Positions 1 to 5,967 of a stretch of 6,199 nt of DNA are shown here, one piece after another. Each line of letters starts with the position of its first letter. The stretch's first letter is position 1. This DNA is from an uncultured Marinilabiliaceae bacterium (GTDB lineage: Bacteria; Bacteroidota; Bacteroidia; Bacteroidales; Marinilabiliaceae): NCBI GenBank assembly GCA_905235955.1, contig CAJONN010000114.1, positions 1-6,199 on the forward strand, in the 5' to 3' direction. Under the pieces are notes generated by a model. The model made no database searches and was not told the DNA's origin. It saw nothing but the letters and a program-made list of their open reading frames with translations. Both the position numbers and the translations under genes were made by a program.

Positions 1-200
1 ATTTTACTTTTTCTGTGCCGACAGACTCAACGATGATTGAGCGTAGCGAAATAAAAAGTAACAAAAAGAACTCGTCGCTGTTGCCACTCCGCTAAAAATC
101 ATCTCCGCTACGCTAAACGATTTTAACACGCTTCGCTCAAACAGAAAATCGTTTTTAACGCTTCGCTACGATAATTTTCTTTACGCTCCGTGCCAAAGGC
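1..200. repeat. Degenerate intergenic repeat block (GCTTCGCT/CGCTACGCT)
   Basis: Several related short words recur in both orientations. AAACGATTTT at 115-124 and its exact reverse complement AAAATCGTTT at 145-154 form a 10-bp inverted repeat with a 20-nt spacer. TTTTAAC followed by (AC)GCTTCGCT occurs directly at 121-137 and 153-167. CGTAGCGAA at 42-50 is the exact complement of TTCGCTACG at 162-170, and AGCGTAGCG at 40-48 of CGCTACGCT at 106-114. Small 5-bp stems lie at 12-25 and 26-41. Short open frames across it give low-complexity peptides with no recognisable family. It resembles degenerate dispersed intergenic sequence, but only one locus is visible, so dispersal is an inference and the function unknown. 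Confidence 0.5.
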
Positions 201-351
201 GACAACTACGAGGTAAAGTCGGGTTCCGTGCTAATTATTGGAAACAATTTGGTGGGTATGTTTCTTTCGCCCATTCGAGGCTTATTTTTTGTGCATTTTT
301 CACTTGCGGAACTTGAGTTCTCTTATACATTAATTGCATTTTTATTACACC
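201..351. other. Gene-free AT-rich upstream spacer
   Basis: No credible coding frame, tRNA-like fold or strong hairpin was seen here. It separates the repeat block from the operon control region, and T-rich runs (around 285-300 and 339-344) are its only notable feature. The 5' end of whatever gene lies upstream is outside the window. Confidence 0.5.
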
Positions 352-378
352 TTGTTAAAAATTATCACCTTTGCTTTG
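352..378 (+). promoter_or_regulatory. Possible ilv operon promoter
   Basis: The Bacteroidota housekeeping promoter pattern is TTTG or TTG near -33 and TAnnTTTG near -7. Here TTG at 352-354 is followed 16 nt later by TTGCTTTG at 371-378, which matches five of six informative -7 positions. An overlapping alternative -7 is CACCTTTG at 366-373, but its spacing is poor. Transcription would begin near 385, leaving about 24 nt before the leader peptide start at 409, a sensible distance. The spacing is shorter than usual and the -7 is imperfect, so the exact site is uncertain, although a promoter between roughly 300 and 400 is required by the attenuator architecture. Confidence 0.3.
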
Positions 379-408
379 ATATATTAAAAAACTAATCTAT
401 AAGGATAA

Positions 409-474
409 ATGACAACCATTTTCAACATAGTCGTGCTTCACCTATTGGTCGTCGTTCTTGTGGTGCAACCATAA
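409..474 (+). CDS. ilv operon leader peptide (attenuation peptide)
   Basis: This is a 21-codon open frame, ATG at 409 and TAA at 472-474. Thirteen of its 21 residues are branched-chain: seven Val (430, 433, 448, 451, 454, 460, 463), four Leu (436, 442, 445, 457) and two Ile (418, 427). The core LLVVVLVV is encoded by eight consecutive codons at 442-465. It begins MTTI, and Thr is the isoleucine precursor. An AAGGAT Shine-Dalgarno-like element at 401-406 sits just before the ATG, although most starts in this window lack one. It lies directly upstream of an attenuator and ilvD, as the leader peptides of proteobacterial ilv operons do. The inferred role is to sense charged Val/Leu/Ile tRNA by ribosome stalling; the peptide itself probably has no function. 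Confidence 0.85.
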   Translation: MTTIFNIVVLHLLVVVLVVQP

Positions 475-533
475 GAGGTGAGAAAGGCATGTCTGAAATT
501 TATAAAATAAAATATACAAAAGACCCTTCTCAC
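437..533 (+). promoter_or_regulatory. Attenuator pause and antiterminator structures (regions 1-3)
   Basis: Two competing pairings can be read directly. Pause hairpin (1:2): TTCACCT at 437-443 pairs with AGGTGAG at 476-482 (one G-U), and TGGT at 446-449 pairs with ACCA at 468-471, so the Leu/Val codons form its 5' arm and loop. Antiterminator (2:3): GTGAGAA at 478-484 pairs perfectly with TTCTCAC at 527-533, then GG at 486-487 with CC at 524-525 after one mismatch, then TCT at 492-494 with AGA at 521-523 across a CATG bulge. Region 3 is also the 5' arm of the terminator at 518-552. A ribosome stalled on the Val/Leu codons would mask region 1, free region 2 and favour readthrough into ilvD; one reaching the stop at 472 would permit termination. 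Base pairing was done by eye; no folding energies were computed. Confidence 0.75.
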
Positions 534-552
534 ACAGAGCAAGGGTCTTTTT
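518..552 (+). terminator. Leader intrinsic terminator (region 3:4 of the attenuator)
   Basis: AAAAGACCCTT at 518-528 pairs with AAGGGTCTTTT at 541-551. CTC at 529-531 then pairs with GAG at 537-539 around an ACACA loop, leaving C540 bulged. The stem is about 14 bp and its 3' side runs straight into TTTTT (548-552) and further T-rich sequence, the form of a Rho-independent terminator. It ends 34 nt before the ilvD start, where a constitutive terminator would make no sense unless it is conditional. Confidence 0.85.
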
Positions 553-586
553 ATTTATATTTTGACATAAAAAACTAAAAGATACG

Positions 587-2419
587 ATGAAGATTAAGTT
601 GCGCAGCGCTGTTACAGTAGAGGGCAGACGCATGGCTGGTGCTCGTGCACTATGGAAAGCCAATGGTATGAAAGATGAGCAGATGGGCAAACCCGTCATT
701 GCCATTGTCAATTCGTTTACGCAGTTCGTTCCCGGACATACTCATTTGCACGAAATAGGACAAGTGGTGAAGTCTGAAATAGAAAAACGCGGTTGCTTTG
801 CCGCCGAATTCAACACCATTGCTATTGACGACGGCATTGCCATGGGACATGACGGCATGCTCTACTCACTCCCTTCGCGCGACATTATTGCCGACAGCGT
901 AGAATATATGGTCAATGCGCACAAAGCCGATGCTATGGTTTGCATCAGCAACTGCGACAAGATAACACCCGGCATGCTCATTGCTGCTATGCGACTCAAC
1001 ATACCTACCATATTCGTATCGGGCGGACCAATGGAAGCTGGCGTGCTGGGCAATGCTCGCCTCGACCTCATCGATGCTATGATAAAGTCGGCCGACAAAA
1101 CCCTCACCGATGATGAGGTTGCCGAAGTAGAAAAACATGCTTGCCCTACATGCGGTAGCTGCTCAGGTATGTTCACCGCCAACTCTATGAACTGCCTTAC
1201 TGAAGCCATCGGACTCTCATTGCCCGGCAACGGCACAATAGTAGCTACACACGAAAATCGTCATCGTCTCTTCTGCGACGCTGCTAAGCTCATAGTTGAC
1301 AATACATATAAATATTATCGCGATGGCGATGAAAGCGTATTGCCAAAGTCGATAGCTACTCGCCAAGCCTTCCTCAACGCTATGACACTTGACATAGCTA
1401 TGGGTGGCTCTACCAACACAGTGCTCCACCTCTTGGCCGTAGCCAACGAAGCTGGTGTCGACTTCAAAATGGCCGACATCGATGCACTATCGCGCAAAGT
1501 GCCTTGCATCTGCAAAGTAGCACCAAACACACAAAAATATCACATACAAGATGTCAACCGCGCAGGTGGCATCATTGCCATACTACATCAACTTGCTAAA
1601 GGTGGACTTATCGACACCAAACTCAAACGCGCTGACGGCTTCACACTCAAAGAAGCCATCGACCGATATAGCATTGAGAGCCCCAAAGTATCGCCCGAAG
1701 CAATAAAGAAATACAAGAGTGCACCAGCCGAGAAATATTGCATACACTTGGGCGCACAAAATACTTATTACGACGACCTCGACAAAGACCGCGCTGAAGG
1801 TTGCATCAGAGACCTCGAACACGCCTACACCAAAGATGGTGGCTTGGCTGTGCTCTTTGGCAACTTGGCCATTGACGGCTGCGTAGTAAAAACGGCTGGC
1901 GTTGATGAAAGCATCTGGCACTTTACTGGTCCTGCAAAGGTATTCGACTCGCAAGAGGCTGCCTGCGAAGGAATATTGGGTGGACAAATAAAAAGTGGCG
2001 ATGTAGTAGTAATAACTCACGAAGGACCTAAAGGCGGACCGGGCATGCAAGAGATGCTCTATCCGACCTCATACATCAAGAGTATGCACCTTGGCAAAGA
2101 GTGTGCCCTCATCACCGATGGTCGATTTAGCGGTGGCACATCAGGCTTGAGCATTGGTCACGTATCGCCCGAAGCAGCTGCTGGTGGCAACATCGGACTG
2201 ATAAAAGATGGCGACATCATCGACATCAACATACCTGAGCGCACAATAAGTGTAAAGGTGAGCGATGAAGAATTTGCCGCACGCCGCACTGAAGAGCTAA
2301 AACGTGGCAAGCTTGCATTCACAGCTCCTAAGCGCCAACGCATAGTATCAAAAGCATTGCGCTCGTATGCAGCTATGGTTAGTTCGGCCGACAAAGGTGC
2401 AGTAAGAATAATAGATTAA
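587..2419 (+). CDS. ilvD: Dihydroxyacid dehydratase
   Basis: IlvD dehydrates 2,3-dihydroxyisovalerate and 2,3-dihydroxy-3-methylvalerate to the 2-oxo acid precursors of valine/leucine/pantothenate and isoleucine, using an iron-sulfur cluster and Mg2+ in the cytoplasm. The 610-residue length is normal for the family (E. coli 616). Both family signatures are intact: [10 protein letters not shown] at 121-130 and [12 protein letters not shown] at 509-520. By comparison with E. coli, C123 and C192 are likely cluster ligands; D82, D124, K125 (carbamylated) and E489 are likely Mg ligands; S515 is the likely base. The N-terminal segment [11 protein letters not shown] (41-51) has no cysteine, unlike [2Fe-2S]-type enzymes, so this looks like the oxygen-labile E. 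coli type, fitting an anaerobe. The ATG at 587 gives the conserved N-terminus; the upstream context is A-rich without a Shine-Dalgarno site. It is the first structural gene behind the attenuator. Confidence 0.97.
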   Translation: MKIKLRSAVTVEGRRMAGARALWKANGMKDEQMGKPVIAIVNSFTQFVPGHTHLHEIGQVVKSEIEKRGCFAAEFNTIAIDDGIAMGHDGMLYSLPSRDIIADSVEYMVNAHKADAMVCISNCDKITPGMLIAAMRLNIPTIFVSGGPMEAGVLGNARLDLIDAMIKSADKTLTDDEVAEVEKHACPTCGSCSGMFTANSMNCLTEAIGLSLPGNGTIVATHENRHRLFCDAAKLIVDNTYKYYRDGDESVLPKSIATRQAFLNAMTLDIAMGGSTNTVLHLLAVANEAGVDFKMADIDALSRKVPCICKVAPNTQKYHIQDVNRAGGIIAILHQLAKGGLIDTKLKRADGFTLKEAIDRYSIESPKVSPEAIKKYKSAPAEKYCIHLGAQNTYYDDLDKDRAEGCIRDLEHAYTKDGGLAVLFGNLAIDGCVVKTAGVDESIWHFTGPAKVFDSQEAACEGILGGQIKSGDVVVITHEGPKGGPGMQEMLYPTSYIKSMHLGKECALITDGRFSGGTSGLSIGHVSPEAAAGGNIGLIKDGDIIDINIPERTISVKVSDEEFAARRTEELKRGKLAFTAPKRQRIVSKALRSYAAMVSSADKGAVRIID

Positions 2420-2429
2420 GATTAAAAAA

Positions 2430-2465
2430 AATTGAGAATAGCACATCAGAACGCTATTCTCAATT
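2430..2465. other. Intercistronic perfect hairpin between ilvD and ilvB
   Basis: AATTGAGAATAGC at 2430-2442 and GCTATTCTCAATT at 2453-2465 form a perfect 13-bp inverted repeat with a 10-nt loop, filling most of the 63-bp ilvD-ilvB gap. On the plus strand the stem is followed by an A-rich run with no U-tract, so it should not terminate the operon efficiently. On the minus strand it is followed directly by about eight T residues (complement of 2424-2431), the form of an intrinsic terminator for antisense transcripts. In the mRNA it could instead protect or delimit the ilvD part, or sit just upstream of ilvB initiation (18 nt from the ATG). The structure is certain; its role is inferred. Confidence 0.7.
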
Positions 2466-2482
2466 AAAACAAAAAAGAGAAG

Positions 2483-4174
2483 ATGGCAGAGAAAATAACA
2501 GGCGCCGAAGCACTGATGAGAGCGCTTGAGCACGAAGGCGTAACAACACTCTTTGGATATCCGGGCGGAGCTATAATGCCAACCTACGATGCACTCTATG
2601 ATCACAAACAGACTCTTAATCATGTACTTGTGCGCCACGAACAAGGCGCAGTGCATGCTGCACAAGGCTATGCACGTGTGAGTGGGGAGGTAGGTTGCGC
2701 CATAGTAACCAGCGGACCGGGAGCTACCAACACCATTACGGGCGTAGCCGACGCTATGATAGACTCAACACCAATAGTTGTCATTTGCGGACAAGTAGGC
2801 GTAGCTATGCTTGGCACCGATGCTTTTCAGGAGGTAGATGTGGTAGGCGTAACACAACCTGTGTCGAAATGGAGCTATCAGATACGTCGAGCCGAAGATG
2901 TAGCTTGGGCAGTAAGCCGTGCCTTCTTCATTGCAAAAAACGGTCGCCCCGGTCCGGTAGTGCTCGACTTTGCCAAAAATGCACAAACTGGAATGGTAGA
3001 CTACGAACCTGCCAATATTGACTTCATACGTAGCTATGACCCTTATCCAAAAATAAATCAAGAGGCAATAAATCACGCTGCACAAATGATAAACAACAGC
3101 GTAAAACCATTTGCCCTAATCGGACAAGGAGTAGAGCTTGGCAACGCTTGCAACGAGGTAAAAGCCTTTTTGGAGAAAGCACAAATACCCTTCGGAACAA
3201 CATTTTTAGGTCTAAGTGCATTGCCATCAGACCATCCGCTCAACATGGGCATACTGGGTATGCACGGCAATTTAGGTCCGAACGTAATGACCAACCAATG
3301 CGACCTGCTCATAGCCATAGGCATGCGATTTGACGACCGCGTTACGGGCAACCTTGCTACCTACGCAAAGCAAGCCAAAATAATACACTTCGACATTGAT
3401 GCTGCTGAATTCAATAAAAACGTCAAAGTTGATATTGCCATACACGCCAACTGCAAAGAATCAGTGCCAGCAGTTGCAGCGCTCATTGACGAGACACAAC
3501 ACGACTCATGGATAAGCAGCTTCAAACCTTACGCTGAAAAAGAATATAGCAAAGTCATTAGCCATGCCATACACCCAACCGAAGGTGCTTTGCTCATGGG
3601 CGAAGTAGTAAACAAGATAACTGAAGCTACTCACAATCAGGCCATAATGGTAACCGATGTAGGACAAAACCAACTCTTTGCCTGCCGATATTTCAAATTT
3701 AGCCAACCACGCTCAGTAGTAACATCAGGTGGCATGGGCACTATGGGTTTCGGCTTACCAGCAGCCATTGGCGCAACCTACGGCGCACCAAACCGCACAG
3801 TGTGTATGTTTTGTGGCGATGGCGGATTGCAAATGACCATACAGGAACTCGGAACCATAATGGAGCATGGCGCACCAGTAAAAATAATATTGCTCAACAA
3901 CAACTATTTGGGCAACGTACGCCAATGGCAAGAGATGTTTTTCAACCATCGCTACTCGTTTACCCCAATGAGCAACCCCAACTACGAGCTCATAGCCAAA
4001 GGCTACAACATACCCGCTCGCACCGTAGTTGACCGCGCCGACCTCAACGATGCAATAGCCGAAATGCTCAGCACCGACGGACCATTCCTACTACAATGTG
4101 CCATAAAAGAGGAAGACAACGTATTCCCAATGACACCTCCGGGAGCTAATGTTGACGAAATGCTCTTGAGCTAA
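2483..4174 (+). CDS. ilvB: Acetolactate synthase (AHAS) large catalytic subunit
   Basis: The catalytic subunit of acetohydroxyacid synthase decarboxylates pyruvate on thiamine diphosphate and ligates the product to pyruvate or 2-oxobutyrate, the committed step for Val, Leu and Ile. The 563 residues follow the three-domain plan: N-terminal PYR domain with GYPGGAIMP (25-33) and the catalytic glutamate in RHEQGA (E53), a central FAD domain with GMRFDDRVTGN (280-290), and a C-terminal ThDP domain with GDGGLQM (445-451) and NNNYLGNVRQW (472-482). The FAD motif and the QW pair (W482 region, tied to 2-oxobutyrate preference in anabolic enzymes) argue for biosynthetic AHAS rather than catabolic ALS or pyruvate oxidase. 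The start at 2483 follows an A/G-rich stretch (AGAGAAG). Its TAA shares one base with the ATG of the regulatory subunit (TAATG), implying translational coupling and matched stoichiometry. Confidence 0.97.
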   Translation: MAEKITGAEALMRALEHEGVTTLFGYPGGAIMPTYDALYDHKQTLNHVLVRHEQGAVHAAQGYARVSGEVGCAIVTSGPGATNTITGVADAMIDSTPIVVICGQVGVAMLGTDAFQEVDVVGVTQPVSKWSYQIRRAEDVAWAVSRAFFIAKNGRPGPVVLDFAKNAQTGMVDYEPANIDFIRSYDPYPKINQEAINHAAQMINNSVKPFALIGQGVELGNACNEVKAFLEKAQIPFGTTFLGLSALPSDHPLNMGILGMHGNLGPNVMTNQCDLLIAIGMRFDDRVTGNLATYAKQAKIIHFDIDAAEFNKNVKVDIAIHANCKESVPAVAALIDETQHDSWISSFKPYAEKEYSKVISHAIHPTEGALLMGEVVNKITEATHNQAIMVTDVGQNQLFACRYFKFSQPRSVVTSGGMGTMGFGLPAAIGATYGAPNRTVCMFCGDGGLQMTIQELGTIMEHGAPVKIILLNNNYLGNVRQWQEMFFNHRYSFTPMSNPNYELIAKGYNIPARTVVDRADLNDAIAEMLSTDGPFLLQCAIKEEDNVFPMTPPGANVDEMLLS

Positions 4175-4881
4175 TGGCACAAGAATATAAAAAAGTAGGC
4201 GGGCAATGTGGCGACTGCTCTACATGTGGTAAATGCGAAAAAATACTCTCACAAACCACACAACCACAAACCACACAACCGCACAAAACAGAAGAAGAGC
4301 CTATCAAAATGGAACAAGATAATAGCACCAAGTTGTATACCTTTCTGATATATTCAGAAAATATAGCAGGTTTGCTTTCGCAAATATCGGCAGTCTTCAC
4401 TCGCCGACAAATCAATATCGAGTCGCTCAACGTATGCGCCAGCAGCACTCCCGGTGTGCACAAATACACACTCACAAGCTTCTGCACACAAGAGATGGCC
4501 ATAATGCTAACCAAGCAAATAGAAAAGAAAATAGATGTACTCAAAGCCAACTATTTTACTGACGACCAGATATTTATCAACGAAACATGCCTACTCAAAA
4601 TAAGTACACCCACAATGCTTGCAAATGCACAAATATGCAGCATCGTAAGGCAATATTCGGCACGCATAGTTGAGGTAAACTCTACATACGCCACCATAGA
4701 AAAAACAGGCATCACAAGCGATATACTCGGACTTTTTGATGCGCTCAATAGCATACCAGAATGTGTATTGCAGTTTGTGCGCTCTGGTCGCATAGCCATA
4801 ACCAAATCACGCATTGAGCACCTCGACGAATACTTAGCAGAGCGCGAAGTAAGACGCAAAGAAGAGGCAACAAGAAGATGA
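4174..4881 (+). CDS. ilvN: Acetolactate synthase regulatory subunit with Cys-rich N-terminal extension
   Basis: This is the regulatory subunit of AHAS, which activates IlvB and confers valine feedback. Residues ~53-125 form an ACT domain (KLYTFLIYSENIAGLL, then RRQINIESL); N63, G66 and N81 correspond to effector-site residues of E. coli IlvH, so valine inhibition is expected. Residues ~135-215 form the C-terminal domain, including VRSGRIAITK (202-211); the tail (217-235) is highly charged. At 235 residues it is about 45 longer than the ~185-190 I expect for Bacteroidales homologues. The excess is at the N-terminus: a four-cysteine motif C12-x2-C15-x2-C18-x2-C21, then a Gln/Thr/Pro linker with a duplicated QTTQP. 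The ATG at 4174 overlaps the ilvB stop and the frame is open throughout. M46 (ATG at 4309) is an alternative start giving a normal-length 190-residue protein; both forms could be made. The stop overlaps the next gene by 4 bp. The function of the extension is unknown; metal or Fe-S binding is a guess from spacing. Confidence 0.92.
   Translation: MAQEYKKVGGQCGDCSTCGKCEKILSQTTQPQTTQPHKTEEEPIKMEQDNSTKLYTFLIYSENIAGLLSQISAVFTRRQINIESLNVCASSTPGVHKYTLTSFCTQEMAIMLTKQIEKKIDVLKANYFTDDQIFINETCLLKISTPTMLANAQICSIVRQYSARIVEVNSTYATIEKTGITSDILGLFDALNSIPECVLQFVRSGRIAITKSRIEHLDEYLAEREVRRKEEATRR
4251..4280 (+). repeat. In-frame 15-bp tandem duplication in ilvN linker
   Basis: ACAAACCACACAACC is repeated exactly twice in tandem (4251-4265 and 4266-4280). 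Being a multiple of three, it encodes QTTQP twice (residues 27-36) without shifting frame. The run 4250-4280 contains only A and C, so it should be unstructured in the mRNA, and it lies 28 nt upstream of the alternative start ATG at 4309. Slippage or unequal exchange is the likely origin. Confidence 0.9.
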
Positions 4882-5804
4882 AACGCCTTGCCAACATCAT
4901 TGCCAACAACATAGCTTGGATAGTTCTGATTGGTGCCATTGTAGGTTTTTTGGTACCAAGCCTTTTTGCTCATATCAAAACAAGCTACATCAACATAATG
5001 CTTGGGTTGGTAATGTTCGGAATGGGACTGACACTCAACTTGAGCGACTTCAAAGTTGTCTTCACTCATCCGCGCGACGTTGTTGTTGGTTGCTTGGCAC
5101 AGTTTACCATTATGCCACTTATGGCGTTTGTGCTTAGCAAGCTCTTTGCTTTGCCTACCGAAGTAGCAATAGGTGTAATATTGGTAGGATGTTGTCCGGG
5201 CGGAACGGCTTCAAACGTCATAGCCTACATAGCTCAAGGCGACCTTGCTCTCTCAGTTGGCATGACGGGCATATCAACACTTTTGGCACCACTACTCACC
5301 CCATTACTCACCTACCTTATAGCAGGTTGCTCGGTTGACGTTGATGTAGTGAGTATGTTTGTATCGATATTCGAAATTGTTATATTGCCAATAGTTATTG
5401 GCTTTGCCGTAAAGCGATATTTTGGCACACTTACCGAACATATAGTGGCATATTTGCCCATGTTTTCTACCATCATTATTGCACTGATAGTGGCAACCAT
5501 AGTGGCTGGCAACGTTAGCAATTTGCTTACAAGCGGACTGATAATAGTGATAGTGGTGATGCTACACAATATTTTTGGTTTGTTGCTCGGATATTTTATT
5601 GGTACAATACTAAAACTACCTTTGAGCAAACGTGTAGCAATAAGCATAGAAGTTGGAATGCAAAATTCAGGTTTAGCATGTTCGCTTGCCGCTACACACT
5701 TTGCAGCTATGCCACTTGCCGCCATACCCGGGGCTTTTTTTAGTGTTTGGCACAATATATCGGGGGCAATAGCTGCTGCTATTTATAGGCGAATGAAAAG
5801 GTAA
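4878..5804 (+). CDS. BASS-family (bile acid:sodium symporter) transporter, possible 2-oxo-acid carrier
   Basis: This is a 308-residue polytopic inner-membrane protein with nine or ten hydrophobic segments (roughly 12-30, 36-54, 68-91, 96-114, 124-150, 155-178, 191-212, 217-243, 254-275, 280-301). Family hallmarks are MFGMGLTLNLSDF (46-58), CCPGGTASNVIAYIAQGDLALS (within 105-126) and the crossing-helix segment EVGMQNSGLA (258-267), whose N and Q residues are typical sodium-site positions. Its length is normal and there is no cleavable signal peptide. The start ATG overlaps the ilvN stop (ATGA), so it is translationally coupled to acetolactate synthase. Substrates in this family vary: bile acids in animals, pyruvate or other 2-oxo acids in plant plastids, and pantothenate-pathway compounds for bacterial PanS. 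The operon context favours pyruvate, 2-oxoisovalerate, ketopantoate or a related acid over bile acids, but nothing in the sequence proves it. The gene has no specific symbol I can justify. Confidence 0.88.
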   Translation: MKRLANIIANNIAWIVLIGAIVGFLVPSLFAHIKTSYINIMLGLVMFGMGLTLNLSDFKVVFTHPRDVVVGCLAQFTIMPLMAFVLSKLFALPTEVAIGVILVGCCPGGTASNVIAYIAQGDLALSVGMTGISTLLAPLLTPLLTYLIAGCSVDVDVVSMFVSIFEIVILPIVIGFAVKRYFGTLTEHIVAYLPMFSTIIIALIVATIVAGNVSNLLTSGLIIVIVVMLHNIFGLLLGYFIGTILKLPLSKRVAISIEVGMQNSGLACSLAATHFAAMPLAAIPGAFFSVWHNISGAIAAAIYRRMKR

Positions 5805-5830
5805 AACTCACATAGCCATCTCAGAAACAA

Positions 5831-5866
5831 CAAGGGCTACAAGATTACAACATCTTGCAGCCCTTG
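5831..5866. terminator. Strong hairpin after the operon, probable 3' end or terminator
   Basis: CAAGGGCTACAAGAT at 5831-5845 pairs with ATCTTGCAGCCCTTG at 5852-5866, a 15-bp stem with one A-C mismatch and a 6-nt loop (TACAAC). It begins 26 nt after the transporter stop, the expected place for an operon end. On the plus strand it lacks a T-tract (AGTGTGTATG follows), while on the minus strand it is followed by TTGTTGTTTCT, so it may work better, or only, for transcripts coming from the right. It could also act as an RNA-stabilising 3' end. Confidence 0.55.
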
Positions 5867-5967
5867 AGTGTGTATGAGTAAATCTTTAACAACTAACGCT
5901 ATAGCCCGTTGGCTATAAAAAACCAAACCTATCATCTCGACGGTTTTGGATCAAACCTCTAAATTAT

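Noticed and set aside
3..92. Plus-strand open frame from the left edge ending at a TAA near 92
   Set aside because: Only about 30 codons of low-complexity Ser/Lys/Asn-rich sequence through the repeat block, with no family resemblance; most likely repeat-derived.
115..167. CRISPR-like repeats
   Set aside because: Only two imperfect copies with no constant spacing or unique spacers; a degenerate inverted repeat fits better.
475..517. T-box or metabolite riboswitch in the ilvD leader
   Set aside because: No T-box or specifier-loop motif is seen, and the Val/Leu/Ile-rich peptide with competing hairpins already explains the leader.
557..564. ATATTTTG as a -7 promoter element between the leader terminator and ilvD
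   Set aside because: Both leading TA positions are wrong and no TTG lies at the right distance; a promoter here would also bypass the attenuator.
442..711. 89-residue minus-strand frame over the leader and ilvD start
   Set aside because: It lies opposite the leader peptide, attenuator and conserved ilvD N-terminus, and its product resembles no family; it is a shadow frame.
1583..2050. 155-residue minus-strand frame inside ilvD
   Set aside because: Fully antisense to conserved ilvD sequence and without recognisable domains; explained by codon usage of ilvD.
5312..5755. 147-residue minus-strand frame inside the transporter gene
   Set aside because: Antisense to clear BASS-family coding sequence; its Ile/Thr-rich composition follows from the complementary strand.
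5837..5935. 32-codon minus-strand frame in the convergent spacer
   Set aside because: It runs through two hairpins, has no recognisable family or ribosome site, and could easily arise by chance; hairpins and a possible small RNA explain the region better.
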